Part shown: positions 1 to 10,361 of the stretch, in pieces | Position numbering within the stretch: position 1 is the stretch's first letter | How the letters are laid out: every line of letters starts with the position of its first letter | From: Prunella strophiata | Taxonomy: Eukaryota; Chordata; Aves; Passeriformes; Prunellidae | NCBI GenBank assembly: GCA_036583965.1 | Contig: JAZBQD010000015.1 | Location: forward strand, 27,564,310 to 27,628,309 | Length of the DNA: 64,000 nucleotides | Direction of reading: 5' to 3' | Notes under the pieces: generated by a model | The model's input: the letters and a program-made list of their open reading frames with translations, nothing else | What the model was told of the DNA's origin: nothing | Databases searched by the model: none | Program-made: the position numbers and the translations under genes

Positions 1-750
1 ATGTCCTTGTAATAAATTATGTATATTTTGTTAATTTTGTTTCTTCTTTAATACTTTGATCCTGATTGAGAAATCCTCATAAGATTGCAGAATTTGTTTC
101 TGTGTTGTAGAGTTGCCTGACTGTCTGTGAAGTCTGCATATCCATTTAAATAGAAACTGCTGGGTCAGAGTCAGAAGAGGCTACAACATCTAATTTGTAT
201 CAAGGAAGCTAAACATATGCGAAGTATCTGTACTCCTTCTTCCAGAATCACAGGTAGTGAGGCATCCATCTAAAGAATTTATATTCTGTCACAAGCTCCA
301 AACACCAAGATATGCTGTACACTTTCCCAAAAACTGTGGAACAAAACAAAAGGCTAGAATGGTACCACTAAGATCTGTAGCTCTGGATCCATCCACACCT
401 CTAAAGACACAAAGTATGGCACCATCTTTTTCCACCTTTCAATGTTCCAAATGGAGCACAAACATGAAAGTGATTGTCCTTTACAAGGACTGATGTGCTT
501 TGGGAAATGGGTTGACCCTGAACATCACCCACATAGCTGCTCCCTCCCTCCAGTCCCCACTTCAGCTAGCAGAGAGAATACAAAGAAGTAAAAGTGAGAA
601 AACTTGTCTAAAAGCACTTTAATAGGTGACAAGGACAGTTTAAATGTGAAGAGGAAAAAAAAAAAAAAAAAAAAAAAAACAAGTGATGGAAAAGCAATCA
701 CTCAGCAACTTCCACAAATAGACCAATGCCCCTTCAGTCTACAGGCAATG
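1..750. other. AT-rich non-coding stretch downstream of the ERVL pol remnant
   Basis: No gene is recognised here. The RNase H part of the minus-strand ERVL pol (next entry) fades out around 750-780, and integrase should follow toward position 1 if the element were complete. Reading the minus strand in all frames I found no integrase zinc-finger or DDE motif, so either the element ends here or the rest is too decayed to see. A run of 25 A lies at 655-679. Short open frames at 257-493 and 604-804 have low-complexity or ordinary composition and no family match that I recognise. Confidence 0.5.
655..679. repeat. Poly(A) run, 25 A
   Basis: This is an uninterrupted A homopolymer within the 3' side of the minus-strand ERVL remnant. 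It could be slippage expansion of an A-rich site. No target duplication was found that would mark it as the tail of a retroposed insert. Confidence 0.9.
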
Positions 751-2330
751 ATCCTCTTTGAAGCCAGAAAAATCCACCTCCTTGTTCTTCTGCAGACTGA
801 CTGAATTTGTATTTTCCTCCAGGAGAAACTGTGACTGCTTATGTTTGACTCCACACAGAAGCTTTACTCTTCTTATGGTTTTGCAGAAAAACAACAGGAT
901 GTATCAGTAAGCAGAACATATTGCTTTTAATGTTGTGGTAATTCATGAAATGGCAGGGCCTCTAGGGCATGATTCACCTCCTCAGGTGATGCTTCAAAAC
1001 CACTGCCTTCTGGCCAGTCCACAATCTCTTCCACAATTCCTGAGTTGTTTTAGTTCTCCATTTAAACCTGCAGTGTGATCAGTGCTACCTGCTCAGTCTG
1101 TAGCTTTGAAAACACATGTAGAAGGGACCCTTCCCTTGAACCTCCAGCACAACAAAGGCAATCAAAATGCCCAGAAGATCTGTGCTTCCATGGCAACTGC
1201 TCCTGAAGGAACTTCAACTCTCCTGCATGCTCCAGGTATCTCCTCTGCATTCAAGTTGGCCTTGGATTCTTAAATATTTCCAGCTCCAAACTCCTAGAGG
1301 TCAACCTTGAGTCTCTGGATGAGGCCATGTTCCCAGCTGTGATATAGAGAAGGTTCCTCATGGCTGGTGCTGTATGGACTTGCCACTGCACAATCTCTAT
1401 TTGGCCTATTCAAAGTCTTGTTTCTGCTTAGGATCTCACTTAAATTAGTTCTTATTTCGAGTCACTAGGCAGAGAGGTCTCACAAGCTGACTGTAAAGTG
1501 AAATATGAGTTCTCCAGAAACCCACAAAGCTTAGGATACCATTTGGATTGGAATATAGTTTTCTCTTATTGATCCCATCCAGTGGCATGTAATTACACCT
1601 CTACTTTTAATTCATACCCAAAATCTGGATCTTCTGTGCAGGTCCATTCACTCCATATGGGGTTTTTAATGGCCAAATCATCTTTAAAAATAATTTGGGT
1701 TGTTATTTGACTTTCCTCAAATATTTCCTTTACTGCTTTGCCTGCAGTATGACATCAATGACAGGTGATCAGGGCCTTTATGTTGTTCCAGTGTAGTCAG
1801 GATCAGCCCATGACAAATGGTAAATCTGCTCTAGAAATTGGGCTGCTAGTTCTAGGTGTATTGAATATCTGTGCATATGATGGTAAACTGAATTGAAAAA
1901 AAAAATGGAAAAAATGCACAAGGAATACCAGTGGGGGCATATCACTTAACTGTCCCAGACTCAATTTCATATTGGAGTTCTAGCATGTTCAATATAACAG
2001 CACTCAATGGTCACACAGTTTAATTCACACCATGAGAGTCCACTGTTAGCTTTCACCAGCTTTTGCACTCATCAGATGGGACAACTACAGAGTGATTGAG
2101 TCTATGTGTTTACTCCTTGTCTCTCCAACTGATAGATCAGGTTATTTATAAGTTTTAACTTATAACCAGGGAGGCTTGATAAGGGCAATATTGCCACTAG
2201 GACTCTGTCACAGTAACAATTGGGATCTGCTGTTCCTCAACAGGCATGACAGCCATACCCTTTGGATCCTTGGAGTACCCTGTTCCAAGCTAGTCTTTGC
2301 AAAGGATGCAGCAGCCTTCAGGCCAGCCAC
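750..2330 (-). pseudogene. Decayed ERVL-type (class III) retroviral pol: reverse transcriptase to RNase H
   Basis: On the minus strand, in several frames because of frameshifts, the order of motifs is that of an ERVL-like pol. From 5' to 3': a segment resembling the N-terminal end of RT with QLERQGV (about 2110-2140), KLTVDSHGVN (about 2026-2058), PLSAV..NMLELQYEIES (about 1958-2014), an AFF box (about 1885-1920), QYT..N then ICHGLILTTLEQ (about 1783-1869), the remains of the YIDD box as IDV (1751-1759), GPAQKIQILG (about 1616-1650), VGFWRTHISLYSQLVRPL (about 1480-1535), PLGVWSWKYLR (1269-1300), IVEEIVDWPEG (about 1000-1036) and the RNase H entry YVLLTDTSC (894-920). These are established landmarks of this family. 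Many stops (for example in the QYT..ICHG stretch) and at least three frame changes break it. The Asp of the AFF box region appears replaced by Gly and the second Asp of YIDD by Val, so it cannot be functional. It is an old dead copy. Protease may lie upstream inside the repeated block. Integrase is not seen. Confidence 0.85.
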
Positions 2331-2736
2331 AGGAGGATGCTTCTGCCACATTTTCCTTGTTAAGCTCATCTCAGCCTCCAACAGAGCGAAGTGTTAGGAT
2401 CCTTCTGTCATTTCAGAAATCAAGAGAGGTTCTTTCCCCTGGTACCTTAGGGTACAGAGTGCTCCACTTATGCACTGAAGTCTTATATCCCTGTGTTTTT
2501 CATGTCCAGGCTAACAAATCCAGAATAAATGAGAAAAAATCTAACTTCTTTATTACAGAATAAAGGAGTATGATGATAAATTCCTAGTTGTGGCTAACTG
2601 AAAATGTTGCAGAATCAAAACTCACAAATGAGAGTAGAAGTTTCAAATTTAAATGAAGTTTCAAGTGGGGTTCAGGCAACACTACCAGCAACCGCTGTGT
2701 CATTCCCATCCAAGTCCTACTCTGGACATCATCTTT
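2241..2736. repeat. Direct repeat, copy 1 (about 496 bp)
   Basis: This block recurs at 3545-4039 in the same orientation. By eye the two copies differ by about four substitutions and three single-base indels, so they are about 98-99% identical. Homology starts at CAGGCATGACAGCC and stops at GACATCATCTTT. On the minus strand the frame MAVMPVEEQQIPIVTVTES crosses the left edge of copy 1 directly into the RT remnant. This suggests copy 1 sits in its original place in the ERVL element and that the block covers its protease-to-RT linker. A minus-strand stretch with AEMSL and VAGLKAAA could be degraded protease, but that is weak. It does not behave like an LTR pair, because identity extends several bases beyond the nearest TG...CA boundaries on both sides. 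Confidence 0.9.
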
Positions 2737-2951
2737 TAATATTTCTTATCTGCTATCAGGGTTTTTTTCTTTTGGAGCAAGGAAAGCTAGCGCTAGGGCA
2801 ATCCCACAGTTGCTCTAAATTCTATTCATATTTTAGTGAAATATAATTCAACATATTTTAGGTTCTCTCTTTGAAACCTTCACAATCCTATACATGTTGA
2901 ACATGTCTCTATTCTCTTCAAAGGCATTTAAACTTTTCAGAAAAAGGCTAC

Positions 2952-2975
2952 TTTTTTTTTTTTTTTTTTTTTTTT
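2952..2975. repeat. Poly(T) run, 24 T
   Basis: An uninterrupted T homopolymer is followed by AT-rich sequence (TAATAATAATTAATG). No attached retroposon body is recognised. Confidence 0.9.
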
Positions 2976-3289
2976 AATAATAATTAATGAAATATGTCTT
3001 CCTTTCATTCTTTCAACTCCACTAATGTTGCTGTGTGTTCTATTCCAGATTGCTTTCCAGGAAGAGTAGTAAATAGATTACATGACAAGAAGATTATTTA
3101 AAAGGTCAAGACACTGTTCATGTTCAGAGAAAATATTTTATTAGTGGCAGTGGGGAAGCTGTGGGAGGCAACCCTCATCTTCCTTCGGAATTACCAATAA
3201 AAGAAAGAAAATTAAAGAGGAAAAAGTGGTTATAGATACCCTTGAAGTATATGTAATTTCAGCTCTGAAAAAAAAAAAAGCTGTATTAT

Positions 3290-3362
3290 TTCCCTTTCCC
3301 TCAGCCATGCTTTCCTCCTTCCCCTCCTCCTTCCTTCTTTCTCTCACTCTTTTCTTCTCTGC
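3290..3362. repeat. Pyrimidine-rich tract (purine-rich on the minus strand)
   Basis: The segment is dominated by CCTTCC, CCTCC and TTCTTTCTC words with very few purines. Long homopurine/homopyrimidine stretches can form triplex (H-DNA). This one is interrupted, so any such structure would be partial. Confidence 0.6.
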
Positions 3363-3544
3363 CATTATGTTCCTTTAGCTTATGGAGTTTACAACTTCTT
3401 ACAGCTTCTTAAGTGTTGGATCTCCTGATATATAAATTCCTTATGCTATTTATGGAATTTACAGGCTCTTCAATCTTAAAGGTAGAGAAGCAGAACTTGT
3501 AAATGTTTAGGCATTTTCTGCAGTTGCAGAAGGGAGAAGCCTCA

Positions 3545-4039
3545 CAGGCATGACAGCCATACCCTTTGGATCCTTGGAGTACCCTGTTCCAAGCTAGTCT
3601 TTGCAAAGGATGCAGCAGCCTTCAGGCCAGCCACAGGAGGATGCTTCTGCCACATTTTCCTTGTTAAGCTCATCTCAGCCTCCAACAGAGCAAGTGTTAG
3701 GATCCTTCTGTCATTTCAGAAATCAAGAGAGGTTCTTTCCCCTGGTACCTTAGGGTACAGAGTGCTCCACTTATGCACTGAAGTCTTATATCCCTGTGTT
3801 TTTCATGTCCAGGCTAACAAATCCAGAATAAATGAGAAAAAATCTAACTCTTTATTACAGAATAAAGGAGTATGATGATAAATTCCTCAGTTGTGGCTAA
3901 CTGAAAATGTTGCAGAATCAGAACTCACAAATTAGAGTGGAAGTTTCAAATTTAAATGAAGTTTCAAGTGGGGTTCAGGCAACACTACCAGCAACCGCTG
4001 TGTCAGTCCCATCCAAGTCCTACTCTGGACATCATCTTT
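3545..4039. repeat. Direct repeat, copy 2 (about 495 bp)
   Basis: This is a near-identical second copy of 2241-2736, offset by about 1,304 bp. Differences that I can see: one base lost in the GAGC(G)AAGTG word, one T lost in CTAACT(T)CTTT, one C gained in ATTCCTCAGTTG, and four substitutions near the right end. To its left the minus-strand ERVL frame does not continue, unlike copy 1, so this is the likely derived copy. The low divergence against the heavily decayed ERVL sequence means the duplication is much younger than the ERV insertion, unless the assembly is at fault. Confidence 0.9.
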
Positions 4040-4113
4040 CTTCTGTTTTCTTGCCTAATGGAATTTTTTTATTACTTTAATAAAAATTCTTTACTTCTTC
4101 TTACTGAGCTGTT

Positions 4114-4306
4114 TTTATGCTTTGGGGTTTTTTGTTTATTTGTTTTTGTGGTTTTTGGGGGGTTTTTTTGTGTGGTTGGTTGGGTTTTTTGTTTTGTTGG
4201 TTGGTTTTTTTTCTGTTTTGTTTTTGGGCTTTTTTTTGGTGCTGGTGGTGCTTGTTTTTTTTTGCATTGGTTTGTTTTGTGCTTGTTTTTTTGTTTTTTT
4301 TCCCCT
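4114..4306 (+). repeat. G/T-rich low-complexity tract
   Basis: About 190 bp are almost entirely T and G on the plus strand (runs of G4-G6 and T5-T9, with GGTTGGTTGGG). Three overlapping frames are open through it (for example 3956-4381), but they encode only Phe/Leu/Val/Gly/Cys repeats and are not genes. The G runs could support a G-quadruplex on the plus strand. The tract begins with the 16-mer TTTGGGGTTTTTTGTT, which recurs at 32405. Confidence 0.85.
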
Positions 4307-4399
4307 CAGCATTACTTCCTATCTAAAAGTAACTGGTTAGGAGGGGATGTCAAGTACCTTCTTTCTGAGATTATTATTTAAACAAAGCCATGTAATCTT

Positions 4400-6069
4400 C
4401 CAGTAGCAGTTTGCTTTAATCATTGAAAGCAACTGCTCCAAAGAGAAAATATGTCAGCTTCGGTTTCCCTCTCATCAGTTTGAAAATATGATTATGGTAG
4501 AAAAATAAGGGAAATTCACTAATAATGGATAATGGCATATTTTCTTTTGCTGAATGAAGTTCAGTCCACAATGTGTCTGTTACACTTTTTAAAACTTCTA
4601 CTTTACTTCTCTAAAATCAGAGACAGAGAAAATTATGGATAAGCAAAAACAGATCAATCTCTGTTCCATGCTGAGAAAGATGGATCAAAAAAGCACTTTC
4701 ATTAGTAAAAAATCTATAGCTTGATATTCAAAATCTAGCAACTATTTTAAGTATAGATCTCCCTGCATTTGTTGATTTCAGTGTGTGTCTACAGGGACTT
4801 ATTGCTTTAGCCACACTAATCAAATCTGGACTTCAGCAGCTGAACAAAATGAGGCTGACTCAGTAAATTTCCAAGTCTGGAAGTCCAACAGGGGAGAAAG
4901 ATGGAGTTAAGCTTAATTGTTACCTATTAACCTTGACTAATACTTTACAGTAAAATCACAAATATACATTATAGTAGCTTTTCTTCTCCCTGTCCTTGCA
5001 GTCTGAAATATAGATGCAGTCTAAATCCCATTGACTTTCAGTACGATGTATTCTCCTGAGTTCTTTAGGTTTTGCTGACCTGAGCTAGGCACTTCTATAA
5101 GGAACTTTTTTTTTTTTTTTTTTAAGAACAACTTTGAAAACCACTAGGGAAGTAAGGATAAAACTTCATGCATTAAAAGTGTAGAATCTATTTCACAGGA
5201 GACAAACTAGATGGAGTATCAACATATGGTGAAAGAGTTCAGAATAGATTTCCTTTATTTCAGAAAATTTCCTTTATTTAGACAAATACCTTTTATTCCA
5301 GATCAACTTGTGCTATTAAGCAAAGCTATCAGATACTTCTGGCCTCTGCCTCTTTGGAAAAAAAAAAAAAGTGAAACACATTCACCATTAAAAAAATCTT
5401 ACAAGGAATAATGGGGAAATAATTACAGTCAATGTTATTTTCACAAAATTAGAAAGCTTTGAGTCCATGTGAAGACAAAAGAAAATATTTACTGCAACCT
5501 GTATTAGGGATGGAAAACCAGATAACCAGCTGGCAGCCAGAAAGGATAAATAACAACTCTCTGATACCACACTATTTTTAGAGCAATAATGTTGAACTGA
5601 TTATAAATATTTCCAGAGAAATCATACAGGGGTTAACCATATAATAAGCAAACTTTTCCCCAGTTAGACAGTTAAAAAAAAAAAAAAAAAAAAGTTATTT
5701 TAGTAATCTATTTAATTCTGTCTTAGTTTTCTATTTCATATATGTATGTATATACACCTCCCAATATTTCTGTGAATACTTATAGAGATCTTCAAAGCAA
5801 GTATTCAACAAAATCAGGATGTACAGACTTGAGGTGCCTTCACCTATTCTAGTAAGATGTTTTGTAATTGTCTGTGTGTTCCATCTGCATACCTCTACAT
5901 CATAAATCCTTGGTGTTTTGTAAGGATCTCAGTTTCTTGAAAAAATATGATACATATTAGCTGTTTCATTTTAATTTTCCTCCTAATTCCATTTGTTGTT
6001 ATGAACACATTATTATTCTTAAGTGAGCGTTTGTTGTACTTAATATACAGCAGTTATAATAGTTTTTGC
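4400..6069. other. AT-rich non-coding stretch
   Basis: No gene or transposable element is recognised. It holds homopolymers at 5106-5123 (18 T) and 5674-5693 (20 A), and a short tandem pair at about 5247-5277 in which TTTCCTTTATTT occurs twice about 19 bp apart. Open frames are all under about 70 codons. Confidence 0.6.
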
Positions 6070-6106
6070 TATGTTTAACCCAAGCCACTCTATGATTCTG
6101 TGTTGA
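6070..6106 (+). mobile_element. Short CR1 LINE 3'-end fragment
   Basis: The sequence TTTAACCCAAGCCACTCTAT followed by GATTCTGTG matches the end of CR1 elements, where a CCAACC-like word precedes the octamer tail ATTCTATG/ATTCTGTG. Only about 35 bp are recognisable, and nothing upstream looks like CR1. This is a small decayed piece or a severely 5'-truncated copy. Confidence 0.45.
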
Positions 6107-6109
6107 AAA

Positions 6110-7890
6110 CATAAACGCTTTAGTGTTTACTTTTTTATTAAAAAACACAGTGGTTAAGAACATCAAAAATCTGGGGACAGACAAGGTGCTAAACTTCCAC
6201 AAATAATTTCTATGAATGAGTATAGTCCATATTATTTTAATTCACTAGCATTAATATTGTTTTACAGCTAGAAACTATTCTTTCTGTAACTCTAAAGCTA
6301 CCTGCACAGTACTAGCACATTTTAAAGAAACTATTTTTTCTTTATGTAAATATTAAAGAGAAAATAAAAACATATAACTGAATTAGCCTCCCACACTGCA
6401 ATCACATACTGGTTTTCAAGTCCAAGAAGAGTAAAACATGCTAAATTTTAAGCATGAGTTTTAATTGCATATTGAAATTATTTTCCCTGACAGAAAATCT
6501 ATAATCAGATTGGACACTTCCTCAGTGGAATTTCTCCCCAAGAAATAAATTCACCAAAATATCTGTAGTGGGATCTTTGAGTAGATGGTTTAATAGGGTT
6601 TGACAGCAATTCAATAGCTATATCTGGAAGGCCTGTTGTTTGAAATTATTTCTTGGTGTGTGACAAGAGATTAATTTAAAATTCATTTGAGAGGACAAAA
6701 CTCAGTCCCGCCTCAAGAGCTGAATTACTTCTCTTACTGTATTTCCTCCATAATTGCAGGTAGTCCATCAACATCTAAATCAATGTCAAAAGCAAGGTCA
6801 GAATAGTCACTGGAGTATTTCAGGTGGTTCCCAACTGAAAATACTGTAGAAAGCATAAAATAAATATACAAAAATAGAAATAGATCATGTAAAAATTTCC
6901 ACATTCTCCAATGTATTTTCTTAATATGGATATCCTGAAATGTTACTAAGGTAATATTGAATGCTGAATAGTGTAGATTAGGGCAGGTGACAAAGGCATT
7001 CCTAAGATCTTTTTGCATCACTTACAGATGTTGCTTGACTTCCAATTTACATGACTTAGAGATACGACAACCATGCCCAAGTTATTTTTCACTGCAATAT
7101 GTTGACTCAGTCATTGGGACAACACTTTCCCATTTTTACTTATGGTTAGAATGATTTCTGCCCCATGAGGTAGGAAAGAGGGCTGTCTTGAGAGCTACTC
7201 TGTTCCATTGTTTCTTTTTTTCTAGTCTCCTCTCCTTCCATTCCCATGTCTCTCTGCAGAGTGCAATCTCAAACACCATGTTTATATATATCCACATTAG
7301 GGATATACTGCCATGTGACACACAGACCAGCTGTGGCACATCATACTCAGTTAACCCAGCCCACCCAGAGAGTGACATGCTACCAAGCTGAAAGTGTTGG
7401 CCTTCACAAGTGCATACATAAGTAAGTAAAAATACTTCAAAGACAATAAAAAATCACAGAGAAAAACAATTATGATTATTCAATCACAATTACATTGCTG
7501 TTAGTGTTGTGCACCTCTTTACAGGTTGGTGGGACACACTGCTCTGCAAGAGCTTCTGAAACACAGAGAATGAATGAGCTTGTTTTGCCATAGGTATTGG
7601 TGTTCCATTGAATGATATTCATTCAAGTCAAGAATCTGATTTTCACAGTAATTCCTATGCACCTGCTTTGCTTTTCAGGAACACATATTGTCCAGGTTAG
7701 GAGACTATGCAATCTCTGCATCAGGAATCCAAATTCTGTGGTGTTTTGCTGAGCTGTGACAAGTGAACTTGAAAATTGGACATAACAGATCACCTATAAA
7801 AATAGGTAAAGTGGCATTTTTTTTCAGAATGTAACCTAAATAATTGTTTTTTTTCCCAAAGCTGTCTTGAAAGGTTAGTCTATTCCATAA
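6110..7890. other. AT-rich non-coding stretch
   Basis: No gene, RNA or transposable element is recognised. Minus-strand frames at 6734-7021 and 7136-7378 are under 100 codons, with no family resemblance and compositions typical of AT-rich random DNA. Confidence 0.6.
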
Positions 7891-7892
7891 GA

Positions 7893-7982
7893 TTTAATTT
7901 TTAATTTTTAATTTTTAATTTTTAATTTTTAATTTTTAATTTTTAATTTTTAATTTTTAATTTTTAATTTTTAATTTTTTTT
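7893..7982. repeat. Perfect 7-bp minisatellite (TTTTTAA)n, about 12 units
   Basis: Twelve AA doublets are each separated by exactly five T over about 90 bp, with no interruption, ending in a longer T run at TTTTTTTTACG. Such purity suggests recent expansion and likely length variation between individuals. The unit is not the TTAGGG telomere repeat. Confidence 0.95.
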
Positions 7983-9674
7983 ACGACCAGAAGACACAGA
8001 TATACTTCAACATTAGTAAGTTCCAAAATCCTGAGCTTCTGCAAACCATCTCTCAGGCTTATATTCAAGTTGAAAACTTGAAGAAAAAGGAAATTAAATA
8101 GGTTTCTCCATTTAATGTTCTCAAAATAAAGCTTTACATTTTGGTACTCTATACTCTGTATATCTCTTTTAAGTTCTAAAGTGTCAGCCTTTTCCCTGAA
8201 ACCTTTGCTTGCTTCACTGGAGGAATCACCAAAGAATAACAACCCTTTTAAAAATATCCATAGACACCTGTGACAACTGATAAAAATGTACTCAGCAATC
8301 TCAGAATGAAAACTTCAGGAAAACAGTGGCAGAAATTTAGTTCTGAATGGACAGTGGTGAAGAAGCAGAAGCAATATTTCTTTGCCTTCTTACCTACTGA
8401 TTATTTGAATGTGCGGCAGAAGATTCTAGTGCTTGAGTTGTTACAAAAATTATTAATCAGAATGCAATACAATGCCAAAATAAATTTTCACATATAAATG
8501 TAGACAAATTTTATATTTTTTGAATACTTTTTGCATTTAATCTTTTTTTTCCTAACTCAACATTTTTTCCTCGGTAGGCAAGAGACAGTGTTGTCCCATA
8601 GAAAGAACAAAATTGTAACTACATTTACATTGTAAATTGCTAGTAACTCCATCTGCCATTGAATATAATTAAATGACTTTGAGTAAATACTTATTGTCTG
8701 TTTCACTGCCCACCTGAGTCACCAGAGGGAACCACCACTGGCTTGGACAGGCATTGGATCAGGCAATTACTTTTTCATGCTTTGCCTTTCCTGCATCTGA
8801 TGGTGATGTATATTCAGTATTGTAAAAAGTTTCAAAATCTATAGATGATAGCACACCAAAGTTGGAATATTTCTAAGCAACCTATGTGACTCAGTAGGTT
8901 ACTAAGAGATAAAATGTCTATTTTCTGACACAAATTAATACTATCACTATCAGAAATTACTTGTGTGCCCCTGAATTACATACCAAACTGTATTTGATTT
9001 GCATATTTCTTTTGCTGTAATAGGTTTGAAAAGTCATGGGTAAGAGAATTCTAAAGCATTTGAGCAATCAAAAGCTTATCTTCATTTGTACTTGTCCTGA
9101 AGCAACATGAGTTAACTCAATTCTTCTTATATAATTAATTTCCAGTGTTGCCTTGAAATGTTCCCTGGGATGCTCACATATAGACTGTAAAACTGTTTTC
9201 TTATTGCTGAAATGCAGGACACTTTTCTTTTGGAAGGTGTAACTGCTTGAGAGTAACAAATGGTCCTACAGGGTCTTTTAGTGATTATACTCCTTGAATC
9301 TACAGTGTAAAAATCTACAGGATGAAAAAGCAGAATCAAGATTTTTTAATGAGCATTTGATGTTTATCTATAGGCACATAGACAACCTGAAGCCAAGTTT
9401 AGCTTTTTTGTCTTAGACATCCACCAAAAGCTACATCATCCACACTAAATTACTTTTTTTGTGAAAGGTCAAGTAGGAAATTTGGGCTCCAATGTCCAAG
9501 ATTTCTAGCTCCTTTCTCAATTCTTGGCCTTTTCCTCCATCCCAACTGGTTATAGCTGGGTCTAGACTTCTTCCCTACTGTTAGGAGTGATTTATTTCTG
9601 TGAAAAGTTGATGTTGTAAATGAAGGGAGAACCTTCTATTCTTTTTCCAGCTAAGAAATTATTCATTTGCTATG
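7983..9674. other. AT-rich non-coding stretch
   Basis: No gene or transposable element is recognised. Small frames on both strands (7964-8242, 8270-8497, 9068-9339) have no motifs. The segment just before the LTR contains nothing retroviral, which supports reading the next feature as a solo LTR. Confidence 0.6.
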
Positions 9675-10356
9675 TGTCCTGGTTTAGGGCAAATTTTGGG
9701 AGGAAACTTCTGAAGTGGACTTTTCTAGAAAGCAAATTCAAGCAGCCCCTCCCCCAACAAGTTCAGGAGGTAAAAATCTCCTTTGAGAAAAGTAGAAAAA
9801 ACCTGTTTATTTAACAATCAAAGTAGACACCAATGAAAAAAATAATAATACTAAACAATGGAACCTCTCTTTGTTTTGAAGAGATGGCAAATTCAGAGAG
9901 AGAGAGAGAGAGTCCTTCTTGTGGGGTGTAACTCAACTTGTTCAGTCTCTTATCAGTCCCTCCTGTGCTGGAAAATTCTGTGTCCTGGGTCTCAGTGGGC
10001 CACAGGCATGAGCTCCCAGTGTTTTTCTAGGTTTTTGATCCAAAGTAGGGCTGAACAGTTCCAAGAAAAAGAAAAGCCACAGTCCAGAGAACTTCTCTGC
10101 CTCAGCTAGCTAAAAAAAAACCAACTAAAAAGCAAAGGAGAGTTCTCTGCCTCTGTCTGTGCTGCACACAACACAATCTGTGAGAGAGAGTTGTGGGCAG
10201 AGAATTGTGGGGAGCAAGTGCAGTTTCTGAAAACAAACTGCATGCTTCTTTCCCCTGCTTTGCCCTCAGAACCAGTCTAAATGTACAGAACTTAATATCC
10301 AGCATAAACAGAACAGACAACTGGGGATACAAGTGTCATAAAGTCACCCTAGGACA
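9675..10356 (+). mobile_element. Solo LTR of an avian ERVL-type endogenous retrovirus
   Basis: The element begins TGTCCTGGTTTAGGGCAAA and ends CACCCTAGGACA, giving TG...CA ends and a length of about 682 bp. The start and the CAGCCCCTCCCCCAAC word near it are characteristic of LTRs that are abundant in songbirds. The five bases before it (CTATG, 9670-9674) and after it (CTGTG, 10357-10361) match at four of five positions, as expected for an ERVL 5-bp target duplication with one later transition. No pol sequence adjoins it, so the internal region was lost by LTR-LTR recombination. An (AG)9 run lies inside at 9895-9912. Orientation is opposite to the ERVL pol at 0.75-2.3 kb, so the two need not be one element. 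Confidence 0.85.
9895..9912. repeat. (AG)9 microsatellite inside the ERVL LTR
   Basis: Nine perfect AG dinucleotides are followed by AGTCC. The run lies within the LTR and is probably a post-insertion expansion. Confidence 0.9.
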
Positions 10357-10361
10357 CTGTG

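Larger units (their letters stand above)
2737..3544. other. Spacer between the two direct repeats
   Basis: These 808 bp of AT-rich DNA show no recognised gene. They contain a run of 24 T at 2952-2975 and a pyrimidine-rich tract at about 3290-3362, which read on the minus strand gives a meaningless Glu/Lys/Arg-rich frame. No retroviral motif is visible on either strand, so this is not obviously the internal part of a small LTR element. Confidence 0.6.

Noticed and set aside
655..679. Poly(A) as the tail of a retroposed gene
   Set aside because: No gene-like body upstream on the plus strand and no flanking target duplication.
3141..3365. 74-codon minus-strand frame rich in Glu, Lys and Arg
   Set aside because: It is a translation of a purine-rich tract and not a conserved protein.
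2246..4032. The two 496-bp blocks as LTRs of one small element
   Set aside because: TG...CA ends can be drawn, but identity extends beyond them on both sides, the outer flanks show no target duplication, and the frame of the ERVL pol crosses the edge of copy 1.
3956..4381. 141-codon plus-strand open frame
   Set aside because: It runs through the G/T low-complexity tract, and the product is a Phe/Val/Leu/Gly/Cys run seen in three overlapping frames at once.
8997..9004. Octamer words (ATTTGCAT or its reverse, ATGCAAAT) here and at 17424, 38861 and 46813 as POU-factor sites
   Set aside because: A handful of 8-mer matches is expected by chance in AT-rich DNA of this length, and there is no clustering.
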